A stretch of DNA of 54,772 nt from Pseudomonadota bacterium (GCA_023415605.1 JAEZKB010000122.1:1-54772); one strand, 5' to 3'. Numbered from the stretch's first letter, positions 16,242-24,768 are shown. Program-made: numbers and translations. Notes: generated by a model from the letters alone, not told the origin.

Positions 16242-16900
16242 CGGCGGCACTCCGGAAGGTAGATCGGCGCATTGCCATCGACAGGACATGCCGGATCGGA
16301 TGCGAGCAGGCCCACACGGACCATATGAAGCACGGCATGGTAGGGATCGGGGTGCCGCGAAACCCGAGCCACCTTGCCGAGGGTGGAGCGGCCGTACTCG
16401 ACCAGGTGCGACAGCATCCGTCTCAAGGCATCGCCGCCGACCCGCACGACGCCGCCCGGCATGGCGCGGTCCTCCGCCACCAGACAACCCATCAAGAAGT
16501 GCTCCGGCACGAACCGCACCATCACCCCCTCGTCGAGGCACGCCGCAGCGAGGTCCTCGTAGACTTGCATTCGGACCGTCGATCCCCAGGTCCGCCTCGG
16601 AATGCATACGAGGCTGACGAGTTGTCGACGCACCATGACATCAACCGCGCACAGCCCTTCGATGTAGACACCGTGAGCGTCGCATAGCCAGGCGAGGACC
16701 TTGCTGTCGCCTAGAAACCGGATGTTGGGGCAACCCATAAGGGCGACTTGAAGCGTCTTCTGGAGTGTCGGGGATGATGCCTTTGGACTGGGAGCCTCGA
16801 GGATAAGCAGAGACAAGGTTCCTCCTTCGGCGACGAGCGCCGATCGCAATTCGAAGATGGATGTGGTCGAGCGGGGGGCGTCCGGCCCCGAGCAGCTCAA
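16238..16900 (-). CDS. Hypothetical protein, possible TnsA-like core plus winged helix
   Basis: A 220-residue protein starting with TTG; the next in-frame ATG is 54 codons later, and a GTG or other start may be used. No family is certain. The middle (residues 55-130) has an alternating strand-helix pattern ending in Y-E-D-L-A-A-A-C-L-D-E-G-V-M-V-R-F-V, and residues 160-215 look like a winged helix (R-R-M-L-S-H-L-V-E-Y-G-R-S-T-L-G-K-V, then V-R-V-G-L-L). That order recalls TnsA-type proteins, but the catalytic D and K are not visible, so it could be an inactive relative. It heads the protease operon. Confidence 0.45.
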   Translation of the reverse strand: MSCSGPDAPRSTTSIFELRSALVAEGGTLSLLILEAPSPKASSPTLQKTLQVALMGCPNIRFLGDSKVLAWLCDAHGVYIEGLCAVDVMVRRQLVSLVCIPRRTWGSTVRMQVYEDLAAACLDEGVMVRFVPEHFLMGCLVAEDRAMPGGVVRVGGDALRRMLSHLVEYGRSTLGKVARVSRHPDPYHAVLHMVRVGLLASDPACPVDGNAPIYLPECRR

Positions 16901-17387
16901 GCTCGGGGGCGTGGGGTCATGACGGGTCCAGTGGCGTCCTGCGGAACGGAGCCGCGATGACGTTGCATCGGAATTGATCGAGATTCGATCAGGAAGGTGG
17001 AAATGCCTTGAAGCGCTCGGCGGCGTTCCAGCCGGATGGGCCTAGACCGACGCGGCGGATCGCGGAGTTGAGCGCGCCCCCCACCGAAACGTACCATGCG
17101 GGCAGATTCAAGCTACTCGTGGTCGGTGCGAAAAGTAGGGTGCGATCTCTGCACTGCCCGGCCCTCGGCGGAAGCGGTGCGGTCAGATGAAAGAATGAAG
17201 TCAAAGACTCTTCTCCTAATCCGACCGACCCATTGACGCCTCTACAAGGCGCCCGCATGCTTTGCGATCAGTTGGGCCGGCGGCCGCCTCCTCCTGGTGG
17301 CTGGCTGTCCTCGAATCTAGCGGCGTCGTACAATGAAAATCGTGTTATGTCAATAGAGATTGCACAAAATGTGCATTTTATCGTGTG
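16901..17387. other. Gene-poor stretch with a palindrome
   Basis: Nearly 490 bases without a supportable gene. It contains the palindrome TGATCGA-GAT-TCGATCA (16975-16991) about 75 bases upstream of the protease operon, a candidate operator, and an AT-rich patch at 17325-17385 that leads into the XRE gene. The short frames present show no protein-like composition. Confidence 0.35.
17361..17375. promoter_or_regulatory. Palindromic operator before the XRE gene
   Basis: TGCACAAAATGTGCA has perfect 6-base arms around AAA and lies 13 bases before the ATG of the XRE regulator. Position and symmetry suggest autorepression by that protein. Confidence 0.45.
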
Positions 17388-17630
17388 ATGACGGATAGCC
17401 GCATCGTCACCGCCGCTCAGGTCCGGGCCGCCCGGGGGTTGCTCGGCTGGTCCCAGGAGCAACTGGCCACCGCCAGTGGCGTCAGTCGCAGGACGATCGC
17501 TGCCATCGAGAGGGAAACGCACCCTTCCTTCGAGAGTAGTTTGCTTGCGGTGCGAGAGGTCATGGAGAAGAGCGGAGTGCTGTTCCACAGTGCTGAAGAC
17601 CGGCACGGTGTGACCCTGCTCTTGAGGTGA
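17388..17630 (+). CDS. XRE-family HTH regulator
   Basis: An 80-residue protein made mainly of a Cro/CI-type HTH. The pattern A-A-R-G-L-L-G-W-S-Q-E-Q-L-A-x-A-S-G-V-S, then R-R-T-I-A-A-I-E-R, is typical for single-domain XRE proteins that repress their own promoter or a neighbouring operon. ATG 17388 or GTG 17385 are both possible; no good ribosome site precedes either, so the message may be leaderless. The TGCACA palindrome just upstream is a likely operator. No toxin partner is found beside it, so a toxin-antitoxin role is not supported. Confidence 0.75.
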   Translation: MTDSRIVTAAQVRAARGLLGWSQEQLATASGVSRRTIAAIERETHPSFESSLLAVREVMEKSGVLFHSAEDRHGVTLLLR

Positions 17631-17807
17631 AACACCTCTACGAACTTCGTTCGTCTGCCGAGCGTGAGGAGGAGTCGTTGAACCGACGATGAGCGGGTGA
17701 GGACCAACGGTCTCACCTATGCTACAAGACCCTGTTGACTAGGGATCGCCTCTCGGAGCTTGCCGGCAAGGGTCGTGCGCATACGCTCCTTCCACCTCCG
17801 CCGCAAT

Positions 17808-18263
17808 TCAGAACCTGCCCATCAGTGTACCGGTGCTAAGTCGCGAATACACGTCATCCAGGCGTTGAGGCTGGAGCACTTTTTCGCACGATGCGACCGA
17901 GGCGATCGCGTTAGCCAACATTTCCACCACTTCGACCACAGCGGCCGCGCTTTGCAGCGGGAACGCCAGCAACGCGCAGTCGAGCATGATTTCGGCAATG
18001 GCATCGATTTCGTCCTGCTCCAGAATTTCCACCGCCCTTACCAAAAAATCGCGATCCACGATTGGGCGAGCGGTCAGAAAGAGCATCGCGGTCAGGAATG
18101 ACTCTGCATTCTGTTCCGCCTCCAACCAACGATTGCCGACCAGCCGGTCAAGAGCCGGGCGCACACGCGGGTCCCGCCGCAGACGCTCGCTGAACTCGAC
18201 GACCAGCGCTCGAATTTCAGAGTCTTCGAAGTACACGGATGGAGCAGAGACCAGAGACGGCAT
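17808..18263 (-). CDS. Hypothetical helical protein with truncated-globin-like pattern
   Basis: A 151-residue all-helical protein of uncertain family. The start is followed by E-I-R-A-L-V-V-E-F-S-E-R-L-R-R-D-P-R-V-R-P, which resembles the B-C helices of group III truncated haemoglobins, and the later helices have similar spacing. However, the protein contains no histidine at all, so the proximal haem ligand is missing. It could be a haemless globin-fold sensor or an unrelated helical bundle. It stands alone between the XRE gene and a methyltransferase. Confidence that it is a gene is moderate; the fold is a guess. Confidence 0.5.
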   Translation of the reverse strand: MPSLVSAPSVYFEDSEIRALVVEFSERLRRDPRVRPALDRLVGNRWLEAEQNAESFLTAMLFLTARPIVDRDFLVRAVEILEQDEIDAIAEIMLDCALLAFPLQSAAAVVEVVEMLANAIASVASCEKVLQPQRLDDVYSRLSTGTLMGRF

Positions 18264-18476
18264 GGGACCAAGAATAGCAGGGAGAACGGTTTCGGAGGCG
18301 CAGGGCTGCTGAGGCCCCAATACGCTTCTACATGCACCACGTTGCGACGGGCCAGTTTGTGCCAGCGCAAGGAAGAGTCGAGTAGTCCGTGCCAGCCGAC
18401 CAACGGCGGCACCACTGTCATCTCCCGACCACCAGTGCCAGTCAGCCATACTCGGGCTAGAGTTCGAGGCCCTGTA

Positions 18477-19253
18477 TCATGCTCGCCCTTTGACGGCGTT
18501 GGCAGTGGCTTTCGGGATGACGCTCCCTTCCGGACCACGCGGGACGGCGGCCTCGACCTCGTCCCTGAGCTTGGCAAAGTCGTCCCTGGGGACACGCTGC
18601 AGGGCGGCTGCGATCCGGGGGGAGGTGATGGCGGTGCGCCAGTAGTCGTCGAAGTCGGCGAACTGCCGGGTCACGGTCAGGGTGCGCTGCTCGATGTCGA
18701 CCAAGCCAGCCGCCTCCCATGTTCTTAGAAGGGTTACGGCATCGGCAGCAGCGGGGCTGGGCGGGGCGGGCGGGGGGTAGCCGGACGATGCCATGCGCGA
18801 ATAGAGGTCGTCGTAGGGGAAGCCGCCATTCATAAGATCCCAGGCGTAGGCCGCGACCAGCCCTCCCGCTTTGGTGGCCCGCGCCATCTCCCGAACGCCA
18901 GCGACGGGATCGGGCATGAAGTGCACCACCAGAGCGGCGACCGCCACGTCGACCGAGCGATCTGCCACGGGCAGCGACGTGGCGTCGCCGAGCTCGAAGC
19001 GCGCGACCGGCGGAAGACCGCGCCTATGGGCGAAGTCGAGCTGGGCTTGCGAAGGATCGATCCCAAGCACCGATGCCGGTGCGCAAGTTTCGACGACGAG
19101 GCTGGTGAACGCGCCGCTACCACAACCGACGTCGATCCAGTTGAGGCCGGTCGCGGGGTCCAGCCAGTCCAGGAAAAGTTCGCCGACACTGCGGCTCCAT
19201 GGCCCCATCATCAGGTCATAGCTGGCGCCATCGCTGAATCTTACCTCTGCCAC
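18477..19253 (-). CDS. Class I SAM-dependent methyltransferase
   Basis: A 258-residue methyltransferase of the UbiE/Methyltransf_11 type. Motif I is I-D-V-G-C-G-S-G-A-F (about 40-49), the acidic end of the second strand is G-I-D-P-S, and the motif D-A-T-S-L-P-V-A-D-R-S-V-D precedes V-A-A-L-V-V-H-F-M. These are the SAM-binding parts; the variable C-terminal half would bind the substrate, which cannot be named. Starts at 19253 with a normal fold beginning at once. Its neighbours are a broken MFS gene and a globin-like orphan, so no pathway is indicated. Confidence 0.82.
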   Translation of the reverse strand: MAEVRFSDGASYDLMMGPWSRSVGELFLDWLDPATGLNWIDVGCGSGAFTSLVVETCAPASVLGIDPSQAQLDFAHRRGLPPVARFELGDATSLPVADRSVDVAVAALVVHFMPDPVAGVREMARATKAGGLVAAYAWDLMNGGFPYDDLYSRMASSGYPPPAPPSPAAADAVTLLRTWEAAGLVDIEQRTLTVTRQFADFDDYWRTAITSPRIAAALQRVPRDDFAKLRDEVEAAVPRGPEGSVIPKATANAVKGRA

Positions 19254-19310
19254 CCGACTGCTCCGACGCTGCCTCGCGGAGAGACAGCGTCGGCTTCGTG
19301 GCCAACGAGG

Positions 19311-19898
19311 TCAAGCGATCCTTCGCTTGCGGCCCCGGAGGGTGACGACAATCGCCACGATCGCAATCATGGTTGCGACGAGGAAAGTCATCCTCATGCC
19401 GGCCTTTAACTCCCCCGGAAGCTTTGACGCGCCCGCGAAGACCGCGCCCATCGCCGACGCGCCGGTGATCAGTCCGAGGTTCCTCGCCAGTGCGAGAAGG
19501 CCCGCGATGGCCCCTCGTCTGCCACCATCCGCGCTGGCCATGACCGACGTATTGTTGGCGGACTGGAATAGAGCATAGCCGGCAGTGATCGCCGGCAAGC
19601 TGGTGAGATAGCCTGGAATGCCGGCGCCGGACGGTAAGAGAGCCATCAGCATTGCACCGATCGCCAGCCCGGCCAGGCCGAAGACCGCAACACGCCCGGC
19701 ACCGATGCGATCGACGAGCCGTCCGGCGGGTATGCCGGCTATGGCGGCAACCGCCGGTCCCACCGACATGACCAGGCCGGTCGCCAGCGGATCCAGCGCG
19801 AGGACATGCGAGAGGTAGAAGGGGCCGACCACCAGCGTCGACATCATGATGACGGAGACCAAGGCAATGGAGACGAGGCCGGCGGGCCCACATTTCAT
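19311..19898 (-). pseudogene. C-terminal half of an MFS transporter
   Basis: About 195 residues that correspond to the last six or so membrane helices of a DHA2-like major facilitator: V-S-I-A-L-V-S-V-I-M-M-S-T followed by a G-L-V-M-S-V-G-P-A helix, then A-G-R-L-V-D-R-I-G, a motif-A-like loop. The N-terminal half with the first helices is absent. The frame is open from an internal Met, but the upstream DNA encodes the start of a different protein (19977 to about 19893), so a deletion joined two genes. It is unlikely to make a working transporter. Confidence 0.7.
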
Positions 19899-19977
19899 AG
19901 TCGCGCATCCAGATGCCGATGCGATTGCGGTGGATCAATGCGACGATCGCGTCCCGGTCGGCATCTTCTTTGGACAT
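19893..19977 (-). pseudogene. N-terminal remnant of an NTF2/SnoaL-like gene
   Basis: A good ribosome binding site (GGAGGGACC) and ATG at 19977 start a protein beginning M-S-K-E-D-A-D-R-D-A-I and continuing with an R-N-R-I-G-I-W-M-R-D helix, typical of SnoaL/NTF2-like proteins. Similarity stops after about 28 codons where the MFS remnant begins in another frame. Confidence 0.5.
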
Positions 19978-20399
19978 GGTCCCTCCAGCATCGATGCTAA
20001 CTTCAAGCCTGCTGCAGATCTGTCCCTCACGCGGGGGACGTCGCCGTCACATCGGTCTGCCGTGCTCGTCCCGTGTCGTTCGAGAATTTATCTAACGGAT
20101 ATGGACACTGGCTGGAACAGTGTCGAGTACCCCCTTGAAGATGCTCCGCCCCTATGGGGCGAATGAATCACTCGATCCGATCGGGCATGGTCCAGCGGAT
20201 GTCATGAACGGCTTGATGCAGACTCTCCTGCTTGGCATTCCCGGGGGATCGGGACAGCCACCGCAATAAAGCCTCGAGATCGAGGACTGCTGAGAACCCA
20301 AATCCTCCGATCTGATGGCCTGAACCCTCAACCAGCTTCTGGCGGATCAGACTTCGGGGCCTTCGCCCCTTGGATTGCGCAGGGCCCCGTCTCAAGGCT
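19978..20399. other. Gene-poor stretch before Cap3
   Basis: About 420 bases with no convincing gene. A minus-strand frame (20168 to about 20400, open into the end of cap3) encodes a short helical tail of unknown nature but lacks a start codon of its own after the cap3 stop. The remaining sequence may be remnant of the broken MFS/NTF2 area. Confidence 0.3.
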
Positions 20400-20861
20400 T
20401 CAGGGCCGGAGCTCCCTGACGACCCTTGCGTGTCCAAGCCCCCACCAGGTGCTCTGCCAGCCGGCAATGCAGAAGATCAGAGGCTCTGGTATTCGTCGCA
20501 TGAGGGCGTTCCACGTGCGCTTGTCGAGCCAGGAATAGTGCGGGTGGTCTTCAGGATGGGTATGCCACTCGCCGACGAAGGTCTCCGTGCGCCCGCTGCG
20601 ACGCCAGGCTTCCATTGCAGCGAGATGATGGCCCTTGTCCCTCCGGCCGAAGAACGTGCGTGTACGAACGTCGAGGCTCTTCGGCACGGTGCAGTCCACA
20701 ATTTCGATGTGGCTGCCTCGGTACGAACCGATCAGGATACCGCCGGCCTCAGTGAAACCCGTGGATCTGCCGACGTTGGCTTCGATCGTCTCCACCACCT
20801 TGGCATGCACCACCAGATAGCTGTCGGGGCCGATGCTGAGAACTAATGGCTCGTTCCGCAT
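20400..20861 (-). CDS. cap3: CBASS Cap3 JAB/JAMM deconjugase
   Basis: A 153-residue isopeptidase-like protein counted from the Met at 20861; a Met at 20870 is also possible. A G-G-I-L-I-G strand with an upstream Glu, and E-W-H-T-H-P followed by S-W-L-D, give the exact JAMM zinc motif H-x-H-x7-S-x2-D. In type II CBASS, Cap3 removes the CD-NTase from proteins to which Cap2 attached it and so tunes the response. The start overlaps the end of cap2 by about 19 bases. It is the last of the three co-oriented CBASS genes. Confidence 0.85.
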   Translation of the reverse strand: MRNEPLVLSIGPDSYLVVHAKVVETIEANVGRSTGFTEAGGILIGSYRGSHIEIVDCTVPKSLDVRTRTFFGRRDKGHHLAAMEAWRRSGRTETFVGEWHTHPEDHPHYSWLDKRTWNALMRRIPEPLIFCIAGWQSTWWGLGHARVVRELRP

Positions 20862-22522
20862 GCCGGACATCTCGCCGTTGGCGCTGGACTGGAGTTGGCT
20901 ATCTCGAACGCCATCCGAGTGTCGAAGGTGATGTTTCGAAAACGGTCGCCTCGACCTCCGTTGGCCCAATCGAGCGCCATGTCGCAGGCCAAAGCGGCCG
21001 CGGACACGGGGCGCGAGACCGGGAAGACGATGAAGTCGGCATCGCCGCAGGCCTGGATGCTACCCATCTCAACTTCGACTTCAGGCCGAAGATCTCGAAA
21101 CCGAGGTTGTCCGGCAAGCTCGGTTTTCAAGCACTTGAGGCATGCCTTCGTGGGATCGCCGACGAGAATAGCCTGGGCGAGCGCGCCATTTCCCTTCAAC
21201 CAAACGAAGAGATGATCGGGGCCTTTTGGACGGCGGTCCACCGCCCGCTGATTCAGCGTCAGCGACAGGGCCTCTTCGCCAGTCGCATCGATGACGAGAT
21301 CGAAGCGATTCATATCGGCGATCATCAGCGCATCAGTGTCGTCGCCTTCGATCTCCGCTCCAGGAAGCAGGTCGTTGAGGAATGCCGCACAGGCGATGGC
21401 CTTGTTCTCGTTGAGGTGCGGCACCCCGAGGAGATGTCGTCCCAGATTGCTAGGCTGCAGCCGGTCGGTATCGATCAACTTGAAACGCCCACCACCGGTG
21501 CCGGCGCCGGATTGCGCGAGCTGCTGAGCCAAGAAGCTACCGATGGTACCGCAACCGATCTGCAGGATGCGCTTGCCGGCCAACCCCTTCATAGATCCCA
21601 AGTTCCGTCCGTAAACATAGTCCAGGTCCGCGGCGACCGTGCTGGAGCGCTCCACCTTCACCTCGGTACCTATCGCATGCAGCAATTTGGGCAGCGACTT
21701 GCGTCGGTTGGTCAAGAATTCTTGCGTCTGCAATCGGGCCGGCACCGCCACCCTCAAGCTGAATACGCCATTCGGAGCGCTAATAGCCAAGGTGCCCGCG
21801 GGAAGGGTTCCAAGAACAATCGCTGCATCGAGTTCGGCGACCAAGCGGGGGTCGATCCAGCGGAGCCAGTCGGTGACCTCAGCGAGATTTTCTGGCGGCC
21901 AGGGTGCGAACGGGTCGAGCGTCAGCGGCTCATCCACCGCCACGCAATGGACCGGTTCACCGGAGCGAGGCGATGGACTGCTTCCAGGGCGCTCCAGCAG
22001 CCATGACTTGCCGGACGACAGCACCGGCATGGTGTTGTCGTCCGAGAGCTTGACCTCGTGAAATGTTCCTTGACCGACATATCGGCGAGGAAGGTCGCTC
22101 AGCTGCCAGGTGCCGCCCCAGTAGACCATGAATTCACCTGCGAAGTCGGCATCGAGACGTCCAGCCAGCGCAGCCCGAAGAACCTTCTCCGCGTGGGTTA
22201 GGCACTGCAGGATGGTGCCGGCCGGATCATATCGATCGAGCACCACCGCGCCGGCGGCGAAGTAGCAGATGACGCCCCCCGGTCCGAGAACATGCGGGTA
22301 CTTCCGGCCCTCAGACTGCCAGTCTGGCCTTATGCCGATGTATGGATACGTCACGAAGTCCAGATCTCGGACGACGACAACGATGGGCACGCTGCTATCG
22401 CCGATCTGGAACGTGCCTTCGTACCGATTGGAGCCGACCGTCGCAGCTTTCCGGAGAAAGCCGCGACCCAGCAGGGCATCATGAACCAGGAGCCGCCGCG
22501 CCTCAGCGGCGTCGTCAGCCAC
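20843..22522 (-). CDS. cap2: CBASS Cap2 E1-E2 fusion ligase
   Basis: A 559-residue fusion. The N-terminal E2-like domain has the catalytic Cys in G-V-I-C-Y (C86), within a P-H-V-L-x-x-x-G pattern. The C-terminal E1/ThiF domain has the nucleotide loop G-C-G-T-I-G (323-328), the Asp at 351, a candidate active Cys near 492 (A-C-G-D) and zinc pairs C-L-K-C (461-464) and C-P-A-C (552-555). Cap2 links the C-terminal glycine of the CD-NTase to targets, priming it for signalling. The start codon is GTG and overlaps the stop of the CD-NTase gene by 8 bases. Confidence 0.9.
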   Translation of the reverse strand: MADDAAEARRLLVHDALLGRGFLRKAATVGSNRYEGTFQIGDSSVPIVVVVRDLDFVTYPYIGIRPDWQSEGRKYPHVLGPGGVICYFAAGAVVLDRYDPAGTILQCLTHAEKVLRAALAGRLDADFAGEFMVYWGGTWQLSDLPRRYVGQGTFHEVKLSDDNTMPVLSSGKSWLLERPGSSPSPRSGEPVHCVAVDEPLTLDPFAPWPPENLAEVTDWLRWIDPRLVAELDAAIVLGTLPAGTLAISAPNGVFSLRVAVPARLQTQEFLTNRRKSLPKLLHAIGTEVKVERSSTVAADLDYVYGRNLGSMKGLAGKRILQIGCGTIGSFLAQQLAQSGAGTGGGRFKLIDTDRLQPSNLGRHLLGVPHLNENKAIACAAFLNDLLPGAEIEGDDTDALMIADMNRFDLVIDATGEEALSLTLNQRAVDRRPKGPDHLFVWLKGNGALAQAILVGDPTKACLKCLKTELAGQPRFRDLRPEVEVEMGSIQACGDADFIVFPVSRPVSAAALACDMALDWANGGRGDRFRNITFDTRMAFEIANSSPAPTARCPACGTSH

Positions 22523-23642
22523 TATTTGACCGCCCGACGGTAGGTGCTTCGACCTGCCGCTTCGGGGTAGCGGCCACCGTCGCCACCGCCGCAGCGACCA
22601 CGCTCACCAGGTCGGCGCGATCGGGAACGCGTTCGCCCAGGAGATCGATCATGGCGTCGACGGCTTCCTGCTCGTTGGCGCATTGCTTGACGATCTGGCG
22701 CATCTGGGTCGCGAGCTGTTCAGCAGCTTTCGCCACCGTCTCCCGATGCTTCTCCGGGATACGGTTGAGGTCCTCACCTGGCTCACTGGGGTTCGAGACC
22801 TCGCCCCGAAGCATCTTGGGGATGCGCTCGACGACCTGGAGGAAGCGTTCGTCCTCCCGATCCGGAAGAAACGGCCCCCTGATGATCTCGTACGCATTGT
22901 GGACGCAGGCCATCAGCAGGATCGACGAGACCTTGTACCGATCGAGTTCATGGTGGTCGCGCCACGCCTTCATGTATCGGCAGTCCCGCCGCAGTCTCTC
23001 CCCGTAGAGATCGACGGCGTCGATGAACCAGGCGTGGATCTTGCGCGGATCGCTCTCCACCCAGTCTTCCTTGCGATGCGCGAGCAGCACGGAGTTGGAG
23101 GGAAGCGCTTCCCAGGTGTCGGGCTTGGCCTTGGCGCTGACCTCCATGTGCCTCGAGATGGCCGCATCCCTGAGCCGAACGAACTCGGAGTCCGGAATGG
23201 CGTACAGGGGCACGTCGACGTGGGAATCCTCGCTGATCTCGAGACGCACGCAGGTGTCCTTGTCGCCGACATGGGTCCAACCCTCCTGAGCCGCAAGGTC
23301 ATGGAGGGCGGCATCGACGAACTCGAAGAAGAGCGCGGCCGCCTGCGATGGCTTGGCCCCCTTCACGAACGAGAGCGGCAAGTAGCAGCCATCGTCCATG
23401 TCCTTCTGCTGCACCGGCGGCCACGCCGGCTCGTTGAGGGTCTTGTAGGCGCAACTGCCCTGGGTGAAGAACTTCGGCGTGACCACGCGACCGAACACTT
23501 CCCTGCTGCGAGCGGCGAACTGGTTGCGGAGATGCTCGCGTATCTTGGTGCGAGCCACTTTGAGCGGAGAGGTCTCGGGTTCGAGGTTGTCGAGGAAGCA
23601 CTCCTCGACGGTGGAATAAAGAAGCTTGGCTACATTGGCCAT
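22515..23642 (-). CDS. cdn: CBASS CD-NTase (DncV-like cyclic dinucleotide synthase)
   Basis: A 375-residue nucleotidyltransferase. The nucleotide-binding turn is Q-G-S (61-63), the metal ligands are in K-D81-M-D83-D-G, and the third carboxylate is D143 in H-V-D-V-P-L. This is the clade A (DncV-type) pattern, whose members usually make 3'3'-cGAMP on phage infection; the exact product here is not known. The protein ends in glycine, as needed for conjugation by Cap2. It is followed by cap2 (8-base overlap) and cap3. It is divergent from the capV gene, sharing a 111-base intergenic region. Confidence 0.9.
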   Translation of the reverse strand: MANVAKLLYSTVEECFLDNLEPETSPLKVARTKIREHLRNQFAARSREVFGRVVTPKFFTQGSCAYKTLNEPAWPPVQQKDMDDGCYLPLSFVKGAKPSQAAALFFEFVDAALHDLAAQEGWTHVGDKDTCVRLEISEDSHVDVPLYAIPDSEFVRLRDAAISRHMEVSAKAKPDTWEALPSNSVLLAHRKEDWVESDPRKIHAWFIDAVDLYGERLRRDCRYMKAWRDHHELDRYKVSSILLMACVHNAYEIIRGPFLPDREDERFLQVVERIPKMLRGEVSNPSEPGEDLNRIPEKHRETVAKAAEQLATQMRQIVKQCANEQEAVDAMIDLLGERVPDRADLVSVVAAAVATVAATPKRQVEAPTVGRSNSG

Positions 23643-23753
23643 GACGCTACCTCATTGCGAAAAGGCCCAGGCCAGCGGCCAGAGACTCGGTCGCCTAGTA
23701 TAGCGCATTTCCTGCAAAGAACATATAATGAACGGACTGCCCGGAGATTCTCC
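23643..23753. promoter_or_regulatory. Divergent promoter region of the CBASS locus
   Basis: This 111-base gap serves both the CD-NTase operon (minus) and capV (plus). It contains TATAAT (23724-23729) on the plus strand, about 25 bases from the capV ATG, and TATACT on the minus strand (23697-23702), 55 bases from the CD-NTase start. Neither has a good -35 box. The capV ribosome site is GGAG at 23743. Confidence 0.5.
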
Positions 23754-24734
23754 ATGCCGTTCCAGATTTTGAGCCTCAGCGGCGGTGGTTACCGCGGCCT
23801 CTTCACTGCCGAAATCCTTGCACGTCTTGAGGAAAAGGCGGGGAAACCTCTTGGTCAGTGCTTTGACCTGATCGCCGGCACATCGATCGGAGGCATCATC
23901 GCTTTGGGGCTGGCGCTCGGGAAAACGGCTCACGAGATCCGCGATATCTTCGACAAGGAAGGCGATGCGGTTTTTCCACCCCGGTCCTTGCCTGGTAAGG
24001 GTCTTCAGTTCCTAAAGGGCCTCGTCGCGCCGAAGTACAGCCCCGCGCCACTGCGTCGGACCATAAGTCAGATCGTCGACCCGGCCGCGACGATCCTCGA
24101 TTGCAAGACCCGCTTGTTGATACCGACCGTGAACGTGACGGCTGGCCGGCTTCAGATGTTCAAGACGCCGCACCATTCCAACCTTACGGAAGACGGGGTT
24201 CGGATGGCCGTCGACGTGGCGCTGGCCACTTCAGCCGCGCCCTTGTACTTCCCGCTCGCGTCGATCGGTCACAACTTCTATGCCGATGGTGGTCTGGCCG
24301 CCAACTCGCCAGATATCTGCGCGGTTCATGAAGCGGTCCACTTCTGCGGTCAGCGCCTGGAAGACCTGAGTGTTCTTAGCGTGGGCACGATCGTCACGGG
24401 TTTCGGAGTGGGGTCTTCGAACGGCACTAATTGGGGCCTGTGGCAGTGGGCGATCCGCCGACCCCGTCTGGTGGACGTGACCTTCGGCGTGCAGCAGCAG
24501 ATGGTGGATTTCATGATGCAGCACGATCTCGAGGATCGGTACGTCCGCATCGATCAGACCCCCTCCGCCGAGCACCTGGCGGACATCGGGCTCGACGTGG
24601 CCGAAAGACGGCGACGCGCGACGCTCCTCAGCTTGGCCGAGGCGGCTTTCCGCCGGGAGTACGCAAACCCTCGCGTGCCGGGGATGCTCCAACATACTCC
24701 CTTACCGCCGCCTTTCGTGGGGCAGCGGGCGTGA
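23754..24734 (+). CDS. capV: CBASS effector: patatin-like phospholipase CapV
   Basis: A 326-residue patatin phospholipase. The oxyanion motif is G-G-G-Y-R-G (10-15), the nucleophile elbow G-T-S-I-G (Ser44) and the dyad Asp is D178 in D-G-G. Bacterial CapV is switched on by the cyclic dinucleotide from the CD-NTase and degrades the membrane, killing the infected cell. The longer upstream frame overlaps the CD-NTase and is ignored; the ATG at 23754 has a GGAG site. In described type II operons capV usually lies upstream in the same direction; here it is divergent. Confidence 0.88.
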   Translation: MPFQILSLSGGGYRGLFTAEILARLEEKAGKPLGQCFDLIAGTSIGGIIALGLALGKTAHEIRDIFDKEGDAVFPPRSLPGKGLQFLKGLVAPKYSPAPLRRTISQIVDPAATILDCKTRLLIPTVNVTAGRLQMFKTPHHSNLTEDGVRMAVDVALATSAAPLYFPLASIGHNFYADGGLAANSPDICAVHEAVHFCGQRLEDLSVLSVGTIVTGFGVGSSNGTNWGLWQWAIRRPRLVDVTFGVQQQMVDFMMQHDLEDRYVRIDQTPSAEHLADIGLDVAERRRRATLLSLAEAAFRREYANPRVPGMLQHTPLPPPFVGQRA

Positions 24735-24768
24735 GATAAGATAGGATCTAACATTCCTCGCGGTGGCG

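Noticed and set aside
5227..17345. Inverted match AACCGATTTTCCCATT (5227) with the complement of a sequence near 17330, possibly ends of a smaller element
   Set aside because: The match is short, needs a two-base gap, and occurs in an AT-rich promoter; the CBASS and other cargo beyond 17.4 kb argue for a larger island.
17361..17630. XRE gene as antitoxin of a toxin-antitoxin pair
   Set aside because: No small toxin gene lies next to it on either side.
22683..23753. Long plus-strand frame extending CapV upstream by over 350 codons
   Set aside because: It is antisense to the CD-NTase gene, whose catalytic motifs are clear, and the CapV start has its own ribosome binding site.
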